Counted from the stretch's first letter, positions 10,777 through 23,402 are shown. The stretch: 64,000 bases of DNA from Zygaena filipendulae (GCA_907165275.2 OU015675.1:4667501-4731500); one strand, 5' to 3'. Notes: generated by a model from the sequence alone, not told the origin. Numbers and translations: made by a program.

Positions 10777-11133
10777 GTGAACAATAATAATAATTATTTT
10801 CAATTCAATAGTTTTAGGTCATACAAAAAATTTCTGCGGAACCCTATGCAATACTCTTCACTATGTTCTTTGCCTTTTTAAAAACATGACGCCTCAGAGT
10901 GATCAATCATTTGATGCTTAGTAATTTTTCACTGTCTATTTAGATATTAGACCGGGCTGTTCTTTCTAATTGCGACTGTTACAATTTGACACTCCCAAAA
11001 ATACCCTTCCTTCGTTTCTAAAGAGCCTTTTAATAACAACTCAAATATTTGAGGGCCCAATTTTAGATAGGGACTTAACGAATTATACCTAATATCCTTT
11101 TCTGGACTGTTTAATTCCACAAATATTTCAAAA
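10777..11133. other. No feature seen
   Basis: AT-rich, no repeat match or coding frame. Confidence 0.45.
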
Positions 11134-11308
11134 CTAGCTCTCGCGCGGTTTCACTCTTGTTACTTTCGGAAATACCGCGGGAGTTCCGCAATAAAAGTAG
11201 GTACCCTTCTGTAAAACGTGTATGCGAGATTTCACGATCAGTTGAGTAGTTGAAGCGAGAAAGCGTCACAAGCGAACAAACAAATTCACAACATTCACAT
11301 TTTATGTA
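11134..11308 (-). mobile_element. Helitron-like element, family A
   Basis: CTAGCTCTCGCGCGGTTTC, CCGCGGGAGTTCCGC and the reversed GTTTGTTCGCTTGTGACGC box are visible. The 5' terminus ends at CATTCACATTTTATG. Confidence 0.65.
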
Positions 11309-12168
11309 ACAATTTTTTTTTTTAAATAGCTAGGAATTTTATGGCTTTGCAGCTTAGAAACAGGCTTGTTTTCACTAATAATTATACGTACAATTAGGTC
11401 TTAGCTTACAAACCAATTTTTTGCCTTCTTCTACTAATTGCCTCGTTACGAGAACAAATTAAAAATATTTTGTTGCTATTCAAGCATTCATTTTCTTTTA
11501 GTTAGTCTATCTTTTTGGTGCCTGTTCAAAAAATTGAATTCGGATCATCCTCGCAAAAGTTATTAAATAAAATATAGATACGATTTATCCGAGCAAGTAT
11601 CGAATTATAATATAAAATACCTACATCTGTAATAGTATCTATTTTGCATTTCCAAAATAGAATTTGGTTCAATTATTTCGGCGGACCGAGTTTCCATGAA
11701 ATCGAGATTTACCTAGTTAAATCAGTTTCTCACACCCAAAAAGGTTCGACCAATTACGTCCAACCTTTGGCCCGTTTTAGATGCAAAAACCCTTATTTCT
11801 CCCTTTCTAAGAATCAAAAGTATGGTGAGGAAGGCTTTAACATGGTCAAATAACTTTTGGCTTACGTTGATTTCGAAATTATGTTTTATTATGTTTTATG
11901 TTTACCTTTCTCGATATAGCTCTTCATAATTCCGTAAAGGAAAGGTAAGCTGAGATACCCCTAGGCTTAGGCTATTCTAAAATGTTTGCAGTGGTAACTT
12001 TGGAAAACAGAATAACAATCCCAAATCTACATAGGTACTTTGTATGTACATAAAAATTAAATGTACATAGTTCTCTATGTTACAAAGTCCAGAACCTATA
12101 TTGAACGAATTGAGGTCCTATTTTTCGAAATGGCTCATTAATATGCTTGGAGCTCTCGGAGGTATATC
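11309..12168. other. No feature seen
   Basis: A 69-codon plus frame (11644-11853) shows no domain and normal background composition. Confidence 0.45.
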
Positions 12169-12378
12169 TACACTAATATTATAAAGAGCAAAAGTTTGTG
12201 AGTTTGTGAGTTTGTGACGTTGTAGGGGGTAATCTCTGGATCTACTACTAAACCGATTTAGAAATTTTTTTCACTTATAGGAAGCAAAGTGATCCTGACT
12301 GACATATAGTAATTTTTATCCCAGAATTCCCGCGGAAACTCCGAAATTACCACGGGTGAAACCGCGGGGGTCAGCTAG
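12169..12378 (+). mobile_element. Helitron-like element, family A variant (full)
   Basis: A|TCTACACTAATATTATAAAG at the start and GTCAGCTAG|T at the end; 210 bp. The GTGAGTTTGTGAGTTTGTGA triplication and CTCTGGATCTACTACTAAAC link it to the copy at 10314-10506. Confidence 0.75.
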
Positions 12379-13354
12379 TCTATTATAAAATACCAAATTA
12401 TGTATCTACTAGGTATATTCCTCTTTATATAGGTACATAAACCTAATAGTCCTTTCAAATGAAAAATAAAATTCCTTCTACGTGACTAAAAAGGGGCAAA
12501 TAATAATTAATTATTTTTTACGATGGGTTCAGGTCGGGGATACTTTGTTTCTAATAGCCGAAGGGACATTGGAAAAAAATTTCAATTTGGAAACCCGATG
12601 TAGCCCATATCGACAGGCGTTTTAATTACGTCTGAATTTAAATACGACCACCCACAATCACCCATACCTTGTCCGTACTCAATTTTTGTCCGATAATATT
12701 TCATTTTGCGCGCAGCGATGAAAAGGGCTTCAGACAAAAGGATTAATGCGGTGGCCTTGCCACGGTTTTTATCGGGAGTTTTTAATAATGCCCGGTTTTA
12801 ATTTGCAATAAACTCTAACGGAAAGATATTATTAAATTCCATCCAGATGTTTAGAGACGCTCGCGTTAACGGTTTTGGTGTTTAAATCTGGATTAGCGCA
12901 CGGGACTTAAGATTATAAGCTTCATTATTAAATTTTAGGGTTGATTGCTGTTTTTTTAATAATCCCTTCTTCTTATAACTTCTTATCTCTTTTTTAACTA
13001 CCAAATTTAAAATAATACGTTCTATGCAACACTGTATCGTTAGGTGCTCCATGAGCGAAAGAATATGGTATGGGCCACTCGCCTGCTAAAAGTGCTAAAT
13101 AGAACAAGATTACTGCTATTCGAAAGCTAATACCTACTGTATGCGCTACTCGACGCCATTTTGCGTCTACAAAAGGTACGAGGCCTAAAAATATTACGTC
13201 ATTGAGCTTTATTTTATGCTAGTATTTTTATGTATTCTCGATATTAATTGATGTCTTTACTTTGTCCTTTTAGCAGGAATCGATTTTACAAACACCAAAT
13301 TTACAAATTGGTCGTTGGAACCATTGTTAATTATTAATGAAATTATTTTTATAA
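12379..13354. other. Repeat-poor stretch, possible regulatory DNA
   Basis: 12520-12900 has no recognisable repeat, no long frame and higher sequence complexity than its flanks, for example GCGCGCAGCGATGAAAAGGG and GGTGGCCTTGCCACGG (a short palindrome). This could be a conserved non-coding element, but nothing proves it. Confidence 0.2.
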
Positions 13355-13551
13355 CTAGCCGCCCTCCGCGTTTTCGCTTGCGTTCATTTCGAAGATCCCG
13401 CGGGAATTTTGTGCTGAAAAGTACCCTATGTTTTTTCTGTATACCTGAAAACGTGGATGCAACATTTCACGATGATCGGTTGAGCAGTTAAGCCGTGAAA
13501 GCGTGACAGACAGACGTAGTTATACTTTCGCATTTGTAATATTAGTAGGGA
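13355..13551 (-). mobile_element. Helitron-like element, family A (full)
   Basis: CTAGCCGCCCTCCGCG at the left and AATATTAGTAGGGA at the right are the reversed 3' and 5' ends; 197 bp. The interior TTTCACGATGATCGGTTGAG is intact. Confidence 0.75.
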
Positions 13552-14075
13552 TAATAAGTGAAATCGGTGGAGTCGACGAGAGTTTTTACGATAGTAAAAA
13601 TGAAAAATTGTGTCCCATGAAACTTTAAATTCCAGGATGCAGTGGAAATATTTTATCAAAACGTGATAAATCACTTTTAATTATGCTTAAAAGTTAGAAC
13701 TTGAATACAGCATGGTCTAAAATGGTCGAAGTTACTGTATTTTAATATAATTGTGATTGTAGATGATAACCATCTACTATCTTTAAACGAGCAATTGGTG
13801 TATATATATATATGTATATATACACGATTTTCGCGAAATTTGGTATGCAGGGAGTTTCGGGGGCGATTAATCGATCTAGCTAGGTTTAATTTTTAGAAAA
13901 CGTCGTTTTATCCGTGTTTTCAGGCAATGAAAAATGAGTGTTTGTTTTTCTACGTAAGAACAGATGGCGCTACACAACGAGCGAAGCTCGGTGTCCCAGA
14001 TATTAATTATTTTAAGCATTTAAGCATTATTTTTAGCGTTTAAGCTCCGTTCCGAACTCACTATACACAAACAAT
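13552..14075. other. No gene; short TA microsatellite
   Basis: TATATATATATATG near 13802. GCGAAGCTCGGTGTCCC near 13981 may be repeat-derived. Nothing else. Confidence 0.4.
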
Positions 14076-14193
14076 AAAACAAAGTCATCTGTCTTGTCTG
14101 TCTGTATCTTCGCGATAAACTCAAAACTTTTTATCGCGTAATCCCCGCGGTATCTCCGAAATTAGTGCGGGTGAAACCGCAGGGAACAGCTAG
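14076..14193 (+). mobile_element. Helitron-like element, family A (5'-truncated)
   Basis: TTATCGCGTAATCCCCGCGG, GTGCGGGTGAAACCGC and terminal AACAGCTAG|T form an intact 3' end. The 5' half is reduced to TCTGTCTTGTCTGTCTG and lacks the TCCTACTAAT start. Confidence 0.6.
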
Positions 14194-15039
14194 TTATAGG
14201 ACTAATTAATATCATTATTAAACGAGCATCTTTAATTATGATTGTAAATAATAGGTACGTTGCTATTACATGATCCTGGAACAGTATTTAATTTACATCA
14301 GAATTAATTGAATCTTCACTGTTTGAGTAGAAAATTCGCAATTGTTTCGCCAAATTATGTCGTGAAATTTTCGGTTACGATTTCCAATTACACCTATTCT
14401 TGTTTAACTTGAGATGGAAGCTAATTTGTTTAAGGCGGGCTTTGTTATAATGAAACATATTCCTCACAAACAATTTCGAATTTGATGAAACTTATCATCC
14501 TGTAACAGTACAGCCGTGAAGCATGAAACTCAACTATTTTTAAAATAATTGTTAATAAATAAATAAATAATAATGATATAACTTTTTATCGACTTCTTAT
14601 ACGGTTTTCAATTTACTTTTTTGGGTGTTTCTATTGTAAGACTAAAAATATGAATTGTTCTCCATATCAACAAAACCTTACATTACAAAGAAATGTTGAG
14701 GAGCAAATTTATAATTTTTGATTTAGATATGAGATTTTAAGTAAAATCACAATTGAGGATATAATGAAACGAAGACAAACTTAAATAAATAAATAAAAAT
14801 AAAAAAGCCTTTTATTTCTTGCATAAATTTTTACAATGTCAAATTTACATTTTTTTTTATTTTTAATTTGATAGATTTATATATAATACATTTCATTAAA
14901 TTTGTATTCATTTATATGTACTTATTTATTTTTGTCACTTCCTTAAAATTAAAATATTTTAATAAAAACATTTTTCAATATAATTGTCTCCATTATATAT
15001 TCAATTAAAACTAGTATGGTGTGTAGCAAGAACCCCCTC
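14194..15039. other. AT-rich DNA, no gene
   Basis: 14800-14900 (AAGCCTTTTATTTCTTGC and long T runs) may be the A-rich 3' tail of the minus-strand LINE fragment that follows. The rest is featureless. Confidence 0.35.
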
Positions 15040-15272
15040 TCAGGTAAAGGCCTCCTCCAGAGTAAGCCATTCAGTTCTATCCTGTGCTCTGTTCATCCAA
15101 TTTGTGCCTGCAATTTTCACAATATCGTCCGTCCATCGTGTGTAAGGTTTGCCAATCCTTCGTTTTCCTGGCGGCCCTGCCCATGACGTTACTTTTCTTG
15201 TCCATCTTTATCTTTCATTCTGGAGACATGGCCGGCCCATTTCCATTTCAGCTTTTTAGCGCATTTCAGCGC
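15040..15272 (-). pseudogene. RTE-type LINE reverse transcriptase, C-terminal remnant
   Basis: On the minus strand a frame with WKWAGHVSRMKDK breaks, then continues in another frame with RWTRKVTSWAGPPGKRRIGK, PYTRWTDDIVKIAGTNW and AQDRTEWLTLEEAFT before a stop at 15040-15042. The order WAGH-R, GR/K-P-x-RW-DD and AQDR-W-LEEAF is the well-known C terminus of RTE-like endonuclease/reverse transcriptases. One frameshift near the RWT block and 5' truncation make it dead. LINE copies normally truncate at the 5' end in this way. Confidence 0.8.
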
Positions 15273-15430
15273 TTCAGCTTCAGCGTTTCAGCTTTTTATT
15301 AGATCCAAACCAATGTCATAGAAGACAAACTTAATCAACTATTATTACAATACTAAGTAATATGTAGATATTAACAGAAAGCGTAATATTATGTATATTA
15401 TTCAAGATTTCAAACGACTGAAGAGCATAT

Positions 15431-15697
15431 CTTGTTTGTCCTCTATGCGTTTCTAAACCATTGAACCGATTGTGATGAAACTTTGGCGGGTGGTTCTGAC
15501 TGCGTCCTCAAAGGTTCCTGACATAAAGAAATCCTGCGGGAATCCCAAAATTCTCGCGGGTGAATCTCTGAAACGGATGGACTAATTTTGAGAGGACTTT
15601 TACTGCTTATTAGCTGATGTTATAGGTAGTTCTGGGCTACTTTAGAGTTCCTGCGGGAATTCCGAAACTCAGGCGCGTGAAACCGGGGTTTAGTTAG
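15431..15697 (+). mobile_element. Helitron-like element, family A, with doubled 3' half
   Basis: GAACCGATTGTGATGAAACT and then two successive 3' hairpin regions: CCTGCGGGAATCCC / CGCGGGTGAATC (about 15533-15574) and CCTGCGGGAATTCC / GCGCGTGAAACC (about 15650-15684). The end TTAGTTAG is mutated from CAGCTAG. Confidence 0.5.
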
Positions 15698-15965
15698 TTC
15701 TTAATAATAATTTAATATGATAAACTGAGCTGCCAAAAATGTGGTAGAGATAGTAATTGAAAGAAATAGTTATATAAAAGTATCTTAGCAACATAAAGGT
15801 ACTCATATCTACTAGATATGCGAGTAAATAAATAAATGTAGCTGAGTTCCAAATGATGGTGACGATGATTATGAATAATACAGATAATAATTTACGTATA
15901 GCTCTCAGTGCTGTCACTGACCTCAACTTTGGAATCACTCAAAGGCTCGTTTATTTCTACAGACA

Positions 15966-16268
15966 CTGAGCGTGCTAGACACTTTCAGGTGCAGACAAAA
16001 TAGTATTTTTCTATAAAGTGTGTATTAACGTATTTCAGTATATCTATCGTAACACGGCCGCGTAGACGTCGACAGACACGGGCCGTGCCCGGCCAGTATT
16101 CGCGAAAACGCGTTCATGTCTGTACGTGTCTGTGGCTACATGCCGAGCAGTGTGAATAGAGCATCGGAACCGTGCGTCTGTCTTTTGTAAATAAACGGTG
16201 TCTGTTAGTTTTTGCCCACACTTCTACCCTAGCACGTGCCTGGCACGGAACGTGTCTGACACGCTCAA
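15966..16268. mobile_element. TIR element (MITE-like), about 300 bp
   Basis: TGAGCGTGCTAGACAC at the left pairs with GTGTCTGACACGCTCA at the right. The interior is unusually GC-rich (GCGTAGACGTCGACAGACAC, CGGGCCGTGCCCGGCC). No coding capacity; no second copy in this window. Confidence 0.45.
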
Positions 16269-17775
16269 TATCCGTAGATATAAACGTACCTTTACACCCA
16301 AAGAATCATTTCCGTATAGGCACGAATTATACAGGTATCTTTTGGGTAAGCATAATATTATAGTAATTGATGATTTATCTCACCTTTTGCCATTGATTCG
16401 TATAATGGAATGTCAATACAAGACGCGTTTAGATTCTAACACGTATCGTTGAACAGTTGATATATTATGATTTGAAGTTTTCGACAACTCTCCTTTATAT
16501 TCGATCACACCTTGTTAGTACTATATTAAGACGTAAACAAGATTTTCGTACGAGGAAAATGTTATGTCAGTAAATAAAACAAAACATTTTGTTCTGAGGT
16601 GAGAAAGGTTCACCATTATTTATGCTTTTCCAGTTTATCTCAAACAACTGAAATGGTCCCAACTGCGTTTTCACGGGCGTTAATTTCAGAATTTCCACAG
16701 GAACTCTTTAAATTGAGAAAAAAGCACCAAATGTTCTGTTCGAAGACCTTAATTACTTGAAGTGAACTAAATATCACTTAAACAATAAATACATTTAACA
16801 ATAAATCAATTTTTCTTTACACAATTTCAGAATCGATTCCCAAAAGTATTAAGTACATACGTATACATAACGATAAGCAGGTTTTGATAATATGTAAATT
16901 AGATAACATTTTTCTGGCATCCAAAAATTATGCCGAAGGCAATTGGGTCTGACAAATTCCCACCAAAAATATTTTCATGTAAAATGTTGCCAAGACGAGA
17001 CCATATGACTTTCACTGTCAAAAAAGTTATCAGTTCTGATGTAGAGCCAAGATTCTAACTCTACACGCTCTAACTTTACAAGCCCTAACTTCACAAACTT
17101 TACACCTTAGTCAAAATATGAGGCTTAACCGTTTCGTTATACAAGAACTTATTGTAAAACAGAAAAGTAATGAACAGTAATGTGAAAAATATTTCCTTGA
17201 ATGTGACGGTAGCGAAATGGCCAAGCGACAGACATAGGCTAGCTTTGACCAAATTCGAATAGTATTTTAGATTTTTAACCACCCACGGCAAAAAAAACTT
17301 CTCTGCCCTCAAGATACATTAGTTTTAGTTTTGTATAATTAAATCGGTACTATAGCGGTAATATAAAACATTAATGTCTGAGTAATGCAAGGCAGCAGTT
17401 GCACGCGCGAAGACGTAGTAACAAGCATGCGGGAACGGGGCAATGAATATAAAACACAAAAAATGTTACTACTTTAATAATAAAAAAGGCAAAATACCAA
17501 TTTTCGTAAAATACTAGTATTTATATGTATTTCTAAGCACCGCAATAAAAAAAAACTCTTATTTTATAGATAATAGATATTTTTGATACCGGTAACACCA
17601 CTCTAATCCTATTTGAAATAGTTCAAAAAGCCATTATTATAGTATATTAACTGACGCACCTAGCACATAAATTAAAACAAAAATCAAACAAAAAGAAGTC
17701 TAAAAGAACCAGGAGTATGTAAACGGAGTACGGGTAATCCTATCTCACAAAAATATATGTAAAATAAATGTATGT
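16269..17775. other. Mostly featureless DNA
   Basis: 16655-16745 holds a decayed minus-strand Helitron-like 3' end (CACGGGCGTTAATTTCAG, AATTTCCACAGGAACTC). No gene elsewhere; a 70-codon minus frame at 17100-17312 lacks any motif. Confidence 0.4.
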
Positions 17776-17856
17776 GACCAAACGCAACTGATTTCATGTG
17801 GTAAAACATTATGAAAATCATAATGTTTTACCACATGAAATCAGTTGCGTTTGGTC
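17776..17856. repeat. Perfect inverted repeat, 38-bp arms, 5-nt loop
   Basis: 17776-17813 (GACCAAACGCAACTGATTTC...) is the exact reverse complement of 17819-17856, with AAAAT between. No mismatch in 38 bp. No terminal features of a known transposon and no second copy in the window. Confidence 0.85.
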
Positions 17857-19224
17857 TAAGGTAATCTATTCATTGAGTAATTAAAACGCGTTAAGCCGAA
17901 GGAAACCATTTGAATTTCGCCTTCGGCTCCCATTTCCGTCATACCTTTGATCGTCACTTGCTAATTAATTCATCTAATCCACAGATTGTAAATCGCATAT
18001 TTAAGCTCTATTATAATAAACACACTGGCACAGGGGACGTGGTGAACGCGAGAAAATGAAAACTGATGGAGGAGGCTTTTGCTAATAGGCACACAGAAAT
18101 TAAAAAGGGAGCTCTTGGGAAGGAGAACTTGTTACCGTAATCAAAATAACTTCAAGTAAGTAATTATGAATATAGGCTAATAAATAAATATTAAACATAA
18201 TAGCTATAAGCCCATGGTTTCGTGCACGTCAAATTCTAGACTTAAACTTTTCTTTTTACTGCATTAATATTGCATTAATCTTAACATTTATGGATCAAAA
18301 TATATACATATATAATATAATATATGTATATATTTTTTAAATCTGAAAAAAACTAATAAAAACTAGCCAAGTCAAATCATACCTACTTTAAGATCTCATA
18401 TTTTTAAATAACAGCAATTGTTATAGGTATCCAATAAAGCAAAGAAATAGAGTTTAATACTTGTTCATAATGTCATTTTTCCTATAAATACATATTTTAA
18501 TTTTGCATAGAACTTAGCACTCATTTACATCTCCATTCTTTTTGAGGCGAAGCCCACAGCCAATCATAATTTTTGTATTGAACTTGGCTCTCCTTTTTTA
18601 CCTTTATGTTTTTGGTGGGATCAAATATACACAAAAGTGTCATAAAAATCGGTCAAGGCGTTTCGGAGGATTTTTATATATGAGATAGATACTATATAAG
18701 CTCAAGAACATAGAAAAGTTTATTTTATTTATTTATATTTTAAGCTAGCACTCTTGGATTTATAAAAAGTGTTATAAAACCATAAAGTATAATTTATTTA
18801 CTATTACTGTAGAATCCTTTTACAGTATAAAATTAATTTGATTTTAGAAATTATCAAATTTAACTTCTGACGATTGCTTTTACCTACTTTATCCGGCTTT
18901 AGGCGTGATCCAGTTTAGCAAGGGAGACAATATTATTATGTATATTTACCAAACGATTTAAACAACTTTAAATAAGGATTTTAATATGGCTCGTCGATAT
19001 GTTTTTGGTGAGTTAGGAGCCCCTTTCCCTTTGTATTAATTACTCCCAACCTCATTAATATCTATGAACAATATCATCCCTACTATAACAATATACATAT
19101 AAAAACAGAGAGTACATACATACGTATTACCTATTAGTACATATTGTAGTTATTATATTTATTTATTCACATGTGGGATACATGGGACCAAGTAGAATAA
19201 TTTGTGGTAAAATTTGAAGATATT
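17857..19224. other. AT-rich DNA with a weak LINE-tail match
   Basis: At about 18030-18125 on the plus strand, LAQ and then KLMEEAFANRHTEIKK are readable in two frames, resembling a LINE C terminus that has lost frame. 18300-18335 is a near-palindromic TA-rich run. No gene. Confidence 0.3.
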
Positions 19225-19328
19225 TTTTATCATTTTCTGTACCTACCCCTTAAATTATACACTGATCTGTTGATTAGTTAAGGCGTGAAAGTGCGACAAA
19301 TAAACAAACTTACATATTTTATTATAAC
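19225..19328 (-). mobile_element. Helitron-like element, family A (partial)
   Basis: TTTCTGTACCTACCCCTT, then GTTAAGGCGTGAAAGTGCGAC and AACAAACTTACATATTTTAT: the 5' two thirds in reverse, without the GC-rich 3' end. Confidence 0.45.
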
Positions 19329-19807
19329 ACTAGTTATAATACCCCCTTTTCCACATTAACAAAGTCGGTAAACCATACATAGTCTGGTAAAATTTAAATT
19401 ATAGGTATGATATTTTCGTTCCATTTGCCGAACACCACTTCGATCCTCTAGAGACACAATCTTAAGCGAGCTCTCCTAAATTAATATTGACACTAGTTAC
19501 TCGGCTTGAGATTTAACCAGCATTACAGCACTGAACTGAATAATGATTTAGTGTTTGCAATGTCACCATGACGGTGCCTTGTGTTGATGATTTATGCTGT
19601 AACTACGTAAGCTGATGCTAATTAAACCGTTATATTCTGTTAAGTTGGGTCGTTTCTCATTAAACTGGCCGTTGTCGTTTTAAATTTTTATGTGTTAAAA
19701 TATTGTACTACTGTACTTATAATCTAGAAAAAAGTGATAATAAAAACGATTTTTTTGTTTCGCTTTCACGCTAATCTCACAACCGATAATAATGAAATTT
19801 TACAAAC

Positions 19808-20049
19808 ACCTTGGCACTTATTCACTTTGACCATAGCGCGACCACAGCGCGTTAAGATAACGCGCTACAAAAATATTTCCCTCGTAATCAAAGAAGTTTC
19901 ACTCGAAAAAAAAAATACATTTACGTTTTTCATGGCATACAAAATAATAATTTCTAATATTTTGGCATCTAGAATGTTCGGTAATGCGTTTTCGGGACGC
20001 GCGTTATGGGCAAGACATGTTGTTGGTCATAGTGAATACGGGCCCTTGT
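19808..20049. mobile_element. MITE with GGGC...TATTCACTATGA ends, copy 1
   Basis: The left end CACTTATTCACTTTGACCA pairs with the right end TGGTCATAGTGAATACGGG. The interior CCCTCGTAATCAAAGAAGTT and GGGACGCGCGTTATGGGCAA are shared with 47304-47540. An apparent 123-codon plus-strand frame here is MITE sequence. Confidence 0.6.
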
Positions 20050-20490
20050 CACGGACGGTAAGCAGTGACGTGCTTTTATATTTATGTAATTATTTTTTAT
20101 GTTGAAACGAATTGAAAATAGATTTGTTTGAAAGATTATGTCGGAACGTAGGTAATAAAAAGAAACCATACATATAACCAAATGCAGAACCTTCTCCTTT
20201 TTCTAACTTGGTTAAAAATAAGGTTGCCATTTGATCTAAGGCACTTGTTAACGAATGACCGTTGCCGCTATAGTAACTCGCCCTTGTGGAATCAAACGGA
20301 ATTACCCTTTTCCACTTGTGAATGCCGCGTCGTAATGCCACTAGTGCTGTGCTTAGGTTTGTCGATAAAATGAAATATTTTTTATTTTTTATTATGTAAG
20401 CATTAGACACTATCTCTATTGTAGACACTGTCTTATCACACAGCCTATTTTTAATTTTGATCTTTAATTAACACGCAACAATTTAATTAA
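20050..20490. other. No feature seen
   Basis: Short overlapping frames on both strands; no motif in any of them. Confidence 0.4.
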
Positions 20491-20570
20491 TTAAGTTTGT
20501 TTGTTACGCTTTCATGCTTAAACTACTCAACCGGTCATAGGATACTTTTATCCCGGAATTCCCAGGAATA
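20491..20570 (+). mobile_element. Helitron-like element, family A (internal fragment)
   Basis: GTTTGTTTGTTACGCTTTCA, CTACTCAACCGGTCATAG and TTTTATCCCGGAATTCCCA. An internal deletion removes the ATGAAATTT block. Confidence 0.5.
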
Positions 20571-22319
20571 AACTTCTTGAACATCTGAATTTGTAGGATA
20601 AACCATTTAAAACTAGTCACTACTTGAAAAAACCTGCATATTTAAAGTCACTACATATTTAAATCTAGCATTTAACTTAGCATTTTCGGAAAAAAGAAAT
20701 AATGACATTTTTAAGGTTATCAAATTCCATTGAAATATAAAAAATGAAACGCACATAATTCCCGGAAATGCTAAGTGGAGGTGAAATACTACAATCTTTC
20801 TGAGGCTGAAAAAAACAATTTCAAAATAACACAGATCTATTGATGTCCAAAAAAAAACAACAAAAAAGACAACAGGAAAGAACAGCAGTGTAAATAGCTC
20901 GCCTTCCCGGATTAAAGCGCCAAAAATGTGTTTTATAGCCGTGAATAAATACATTCTCCCCTTTTGTCGGTATTGTTGTGGAAACAGATAAAAACACGAT
21001 AATAAGACAACTTTCTCAATATTATAAAAACTTGTTAGGTGCACGACGGCTGTTAAGTACCTACACAGTTTTGGGTAATGCGAGTAGGTTTATTGTTCCT
21101 TTTATTTATTTGCTCGTAGACAACGTACCGCTACTTTTATAATATTGTTATATTTCATTATTTAGCTTTATATTTCATTTGTAATTTCATTTCGTCTGAA
21201 CTTGTTTTTATGGTTGCTCACAAGTGAAATAAGATTGAGGAAAAAGTGTTTCTTTGATAAAATATAATATTAAACATTTAATTCAATAGGCAGCTTTTAC
21301 ATGATGTAAAAAGTAGAAATGAGTTTTTTTGATGAAATTTCTATTTTGTATCGTTATTTATTATATAAATTGACAATAATAGACTAAAAGCTAAAGGAAC
21401 AGCACCGCAAACAACAAACAGGAAAGGGACCCAGAAAAATAGCACTTATACCTACCTAATATAAAAACTTGGTCTAGTAAATAAGTGATCTAACAAAATT
21501 AATTTTTGCTCATTAATTTTCCCGATTTTTTGCCGTCAAAAGCAAGAAAACAATTTTATCGACTTTATTTTTTGTTAGATGTAGGTACGACGATATTACG
21601 AGTACAAAGGCGGAGATTTTATGAGTTTGTTTGTATCACGAATTATGTAAGACTAGACTGGTTTCAGTTTTTGAAATTTTTCTTCTTTTGGCACCTTGAG
21701 TAAAAAAAACGGTTTGTTTTAATTACTAGTAGGTACCTGAATGACCGAGCTTTGCCCAGTATTTTTTTTTTTGTAAATCGAGTTTTTTACAACCAACTGA
21801 AATTGGCTTATAATAGTCCAGTCATTTTTATTAATCTACAAGACGGACTAAGGATTAAAATTATGATTAAATTGCTCATTGTATAGATATTATTATTATT
21901 ATTTATTAAAATTGTTCTGCTTTATATGTTTTCAATCGAAATAGTGACATCAAAGATATGCCTATCACTTTAGCCGTACGGAACGGTAAATTCTTATAAT
22001 CACTGCTCACTGCTCAAAAACGGGTCAATAACGAAATTGCCTTTCAAAATACGTTATTGAGCCGCACATGTAGGTATATTTTGTTAATTAATGATAATAA
22101 GGTTGGAAAATAAAAGTAAAATCAAACAAGTTCGTATAAACTAGTGTACACGTACACGAGTAACGACGTGTAAGAAGTCAAAGTTTAAAAAAGGTACTAA
22201 GAACTAAACAATTCATAGATAACCGTGAAGTTCAAATAGACGGCACACAAGTTGCAAAAAATATATACGGTATACTTTCGTTGATTTTGGAGCTGCATTC
22301 CTCTTATAGTGGTTAATCC
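20571..22319. other. AT-rich DNA, no gene assigned
   Basis: The 143-codon minus frame at 20613-21044 is Phe/Leu/Ile-rich as expected from A+T bias and shows no domain. 21817-21876 (AATCTACAAGACGGACTAAG) is a fragment of the CRE-bearing MITE end. Confidence 0.4.
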
Positions 22320-22460
22320 AATTAGCTAATAAAATAAAACACTTACCTGAAAACCGCATCAAAATCGGTTCAGCCAGGCGCTAGATAATTGTGCACACAC
22401 ATAAACATACAAACAGCATACAGGTCAAACTGAGAACCAATTTTTTTAAGTCGTTTAAAA
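22320..22460. repeat. Probable non-LTR retrotransposon 3' UTR fragment
   Basis: CTGAAAACCGCATCAAAATC, GGTTCAGCC and a CACACACATAAACATACAAA run follow the layout of RTE-type 3' UTRs in moths. A similar AAACATACAGACAGACAG run lies at 35515-35600. Confidence 0.35.
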
Positions 22461-23229
22461 ATATAAGCATAAAAAAATATAAAAAAAATGCTACGACACT
22501 GAAAAACAAAAACGCATTTAACAACGAGCGCAAAACGTAACCAGTCTCGTTTATAAGTTATTCTGGACCTATCGTATATAGTGCCTACGTGAGCGGAGCA
22601 AATATTATCGCATATTTATTATTTTACTTTGTATGTCAATTTTGATATTGTAAGTACATACCTATGCACCTATATAGATACAAAATTATTGTTCCGATAT
22701 AATGTACCTATTCGACCCCAATACCAACGAAAGTTCACCGTGTATAAGAGTGACGTTAGCTGTCATGAAAAAAAAAAAAAAACAAAAAAGTAACTCTTAA
22801 TATTTAATGGGTAATTTATATTGAACTACGTCCGACCTACAAAACAATCCTTTGTCACAAGTGACGATAGGTATTACAAAGATAGTCCGAGGGCCATTCG
22901 GTAGTCACATAAAAATAAGTATAATGTCCACTGAAAACCAACATAGATCTACCACTGGGTAGCAAACAAGAACGTTGTAACCAAACAACAGTTTCTATTC
23001 TCGCGTTAACAATCGCTTGTTTACATCCTGAAGGCGTGTTTTTTTCAATGAAAAAATACTTGAGGCTTTTCATAAGGATTCTGTATTTTTTCGAAGGAGG
23101 TGTTTGATAAAATTCCTTTTTCGTTTTAAAACTCTTAAAAATAATTTGGTCCAATAACACGTAAACACATAAACACATAAGTAATTGTTTGTTTCTTTTA
23201 ACATCGTTTTTTGTATTATTCAACATTAA
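22461..23229. other. No gene assigned
   Basis: A 123-codon minus frame (22855-23226) spans much of this stretch. It ends next to a Helitron-like copy, has no recognisable domain and no homologue that I recognise. Confidence 0.35.
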
Positions 23230-23402
23230 TTGCTTCCCGCGGCTTCGCTCCTGAGAATCTCAGGATTCCCTCGGGGGAAAAGTGTCCTTTGAGTTAGTTC
23301 AAGTTATTAACTATCTTCACTCTATTCCAAATTTCATCCAAATCCTTAAAATTGTTTCGGCTATAGGAGTAACAAATATGGTACATAATCTTTCGCATTT
23401 AT
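23230..23402 (-). mobile_element. Helitron-like element, family A (diverged)
   Basis: TTCCCGCGGCTTCGCTCC and CAGGATTCCCTCGGGGG, then AAATTTCATCCAAATCC and GGAGTAACAAATATGG. Confidence 0.45.

Noticed and set aside
20613..21044. 143-codon minus frame
   Set aside because: Composition (Phe, Leu, Ile, Val) is what A+T-rich antisense DNA yields; no motif, no splice or start signals.
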